Shown here piece by piece: positions 9,738 to 10,789 of a DNA stretch of 10,789 bases. The stretch is from Polyrhizophydium stewartii (lineage: Eukaryota > Chytridiomycota > Chytridiomycetes > Rhizophydiales). Each line of letters starts with the position of its first letter. Position 1 is the stretch's first letter. The stretch covers positions 1 to 10,789 of the forward strand of contig JADGIZ010000634.1 in assembly GCA_027604665.1 (NCBI GenBank). The letters run 5' to 3'. The notes under the pieces were generated by a model. That model did not search any database and had not been told where the DNA came from. It saw only the letters and a program-made list of their open reading frames with translations. The position numbers were made by a program, and so were the translations under genes.

Positions 9738-10500
9738 GCGCGCGGGCCGGCGCGCAGCAGTTTGCCCGCGCAGCGGAGCGACGCGGTTGTGGGTTCGATC
9801 TTTGCCGCGCCACACGGGCCTCGTTGCGTCATCTGGAGCGGAGTCGGCGGCAGCGGCGGCGGGGCAGAGCCTGGCGGCACGAGGCTGGATGGGTGCAGCG
9901 GCCCGGCCGATGGCAGTGGGGGCCATCGAACGTCGCGGGCGGGATCCCGTCTAGGGGCATCGTGCAGCGCGAGCCAGGGCACGCAAGCGCCGACAGAAGT
10001 GACCGGCGGCAGGGGGAGCACATGCCCTGCGCCGGACGCCTGGCGGGCTGCCGTGCGGGCTGCTGCGCATGCGTCGAGATGCTGCCGCGCCGGCGGCCAC
10101 AGGCAGCGAAGTGAGCGGCGAGCGGGAGGCGTTGGCGCACAGCGGCCGTGTCGGCAGCGGCCGGGGCGACAGAGGCCGTGGCGGCGGCGATGGGGCGGCA
10201 GCTGCGGCTTGATGCGGAGATCGCTGACGGAATGCAGCGTGCGGATCTGGCGGGCGGCGGATCGGGCGGGCGGCGGATGCAGCTGCCGCGGGGCGGTGGC
10301 GGCGGAGTGACGCCCCGCGGTCGGAGTGCAGCGGGCGGGAAGCTGCAGGTTGCAGGACGCAAGCGGGCGGGCAGGCAGCGGCCCACAGCACCCACGGCGA
10401 GACGGCGGCGGCCCGCAGCGCCGACGGCACGGCGCGGCGGCGGCGGCGGTCGCGGTGCGGGCGGCGCGGGGGCCTTGCCGGGGCGTCGCGGGAGCGCGGG
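9738..10500. other. Divergent U2-Hsp70 intergenic region, GC-rich, no gene seen
   Basis: Open frames exist on both strands, but all are low-complexity Arg/Ala/Gly/Pro translations without recognisable domains, as expected from GC-rich non-coding DNA. A bZIP-like TTGCGTCA is at 9824-9831. Imperfect GGCGGGCGG-type repeats occur around 10250-10280. It probably holds the upstream control regions of the two divergent genes. Confidence 0.4.
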
Positions 10501-10525
10501 CGAAGGCGGCGGAACGCGGCGGAAG
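10501..10525 (+). promoter_or_regulatory. Possible step-type heat shock element of the Hsp70 gene
   Basis: GAA triplets occur at 10502-10504, 10512-10514 and 10522-10524, exactly 10 bp apart and in the same orientation. This is the nGAAn-(5)-nGAAn-(5)-nGAAn arrangement known as a step-type HSF1 site. The group lies about 14 bp upstream of the TATA-like box and about 105-130 bp upstream of the ATG. Because the surrounding sequence is GGCGGCG-rich, a chance repeat is possible. Confidence 0.5.
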
Positions 10526-10537
10526 CAGGCGGCGGGC

Positions 10538-10546
10538 ATACAAAAG
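10538..10546 (+). promoter_or_regulatory. TATA-like box of the Hsp70 gene
   Basis: ATACAAAAG is the only AT-rich stretch in the proximal region besides two T-runs close to the ATG. It lies about 92 nt upstream of the Hsp70 ATG, leaving room for a 5' leader of roughly 60 nt. Confidence 0.45.
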
Positions 10547-10630
10547 GCGCGGGCGCCGCCGCGCAGCCGGCGGGCAGCCGCCTATTTTTTGCTCGCAACC
10601 CCCGAGCGCCTTTTTTCCCGCACAGCAACC

Positions 10631-10671
10631 ATGAGCAAGGCCGTCGGCATTGATCTTGGCACCACATACTC
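10631..10671 (+). CDS. Cytosolic Hsp70 (SSA type), first exon only
   Basis: Hsp70 chaperones bind and refold proteins through an ATP-driven cycle. The first exon encodes MSKAVGIDLGTTYS, the start of the ATPase domain with the phosphate-binding DLGTT motif. The TTYS ending is of the cytosolic type, not the TTNS of mitochondrial and bacterial DnaK forms. The exon ends in phase 2 within the Ser codon at a strong donor GTGAGT (10672-10677), just before the expected Cys-Val-Gly. No acceptor leading to Cys-Val-Gly is found before the window ends, so the intron is longer than 117 nt, longer than most others here. The start is the conserved SSA start, although the frame is open upstream. Control probably includes the heat-shock-type element at 10501-10525. 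Confidence 0.93.
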
Positions 10672-10688
10672 GTGAGTCGCGCCCGCCG

Positions 10689-10712
10689 CACCCGCACCCG
10701 CACCCGCACCCG
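10689..10712 (+). repeat. CACCCG hexamer repeat in the first Hsp70 intron
   Basis: Four perfect tandem copies of CACCCG lie 17 nt after the donor site of the Hsp70 intron. No function can be assigned. Confidence 0.8.
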
Positions 10713-10789
10713 CGGACTTCGCACCCCTCCGTGCCGCATGTGCCCGCGCGTGCGCGTGCACGCCTGCACCGCGGCCGCCGCGCATGCCC

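Noticed and set aside
9792..9800. tRNA B-box-like GGTTCGATC
   Set aside because: The flanking bases do not pair as a T-arm stem, and no A-box or acceptor stem could be found nearby.
9638..10543. Long minus-strand frame and overlapping plus-strand frames between U2 and Hsp70
   Set aside because: They run into or start within the U2 gene and encode only GC-driven low-complexity sequence with no motif.
10148..10630. N-terminal extension of Hsp70 that could look like a mitochondrial presequence
   Set aside because: The frame is open upstream, but MSKAVGIDLGTTYS is the cytosolic form (TTYS, not TTNS). The TATA-like box lies inside the would-be extension.

Overview
The window looks like nuclear DNA from a GC-rich, intron-bearing fungus. 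Twelve complete introns can be placed from protein homology. Most are 54-80 nt, with GTGCGT-like donors and a CTGAC branch box (GCTGAC in most) shortly before the acceptor. A U2 snRNA gene and the first exon of a cytosolic Hsp70 gene confirm a eukaryotic nuclear context. A sepiapterin reductase and a plant-type GH35 beta-galactosidase fragment fit an early-diverging fungus (for example a Kickxellomycotina-like lineage) better than a typical ascomycete. A GC-rich basidiomycete is not excluded, so the placement is a low-confidence inference.

Layout, left to right. Positions 1-445, minus strand: C-terminal part of a GH35 beta-galactosidase whose catalytic domain is not upstream where it should be. 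Positions 450-2739, plus: a nine-exon GH47 alpha-mannosidase-like gene of the EDEM/Htm1 type (600 aa). Positions 2926-4683, plus: an unrecognised intronless 585-aa protein rich in His, Gly and Ala. Positions 4746-6138, plus: a two-exon bacterial-type (mitochondrial) tryptophanyl-tRNA synthetase, preceded by a uORF whose stop codon abuts the main ATG. Positions 6394-8070, plus: an unrecognised protein with a long disordered N-terminus and two probable membrane segments. Positions 8152-9308, plus: a three-exon sepiapterin-reductase-type SDR. Positions 9516-9700, minus: a complete U2 snRNA with all expected stem-loops. About 800 nt of GC-rich DNA follows, and then the Hsp70 gene begins at 10631 behind a TATA-like box and three GAA units spaced 10 bp apart. 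It leaves the window inside its first intron.

The genes do not form a pathway. They are separate housekeeping or lineage-specific genes in a compact arrangement: 62 nt between the His-rich gene and the synthetase, and 81 nt between the membrane protein and the reductase. They cover ER glycoprotein quality control, mitochondrial translation, pteridine reduction, splicing and protein folding. No mobile element, CRISPR array or obvious new multigene system was seen. The points most worth checking are the truncated GH35 fragment at the EDEM 5' end, the two unrecognised proteins, the long AG-free stretches in two introns, the U2 IIa/IIc switch and the Hsp70 promoter.
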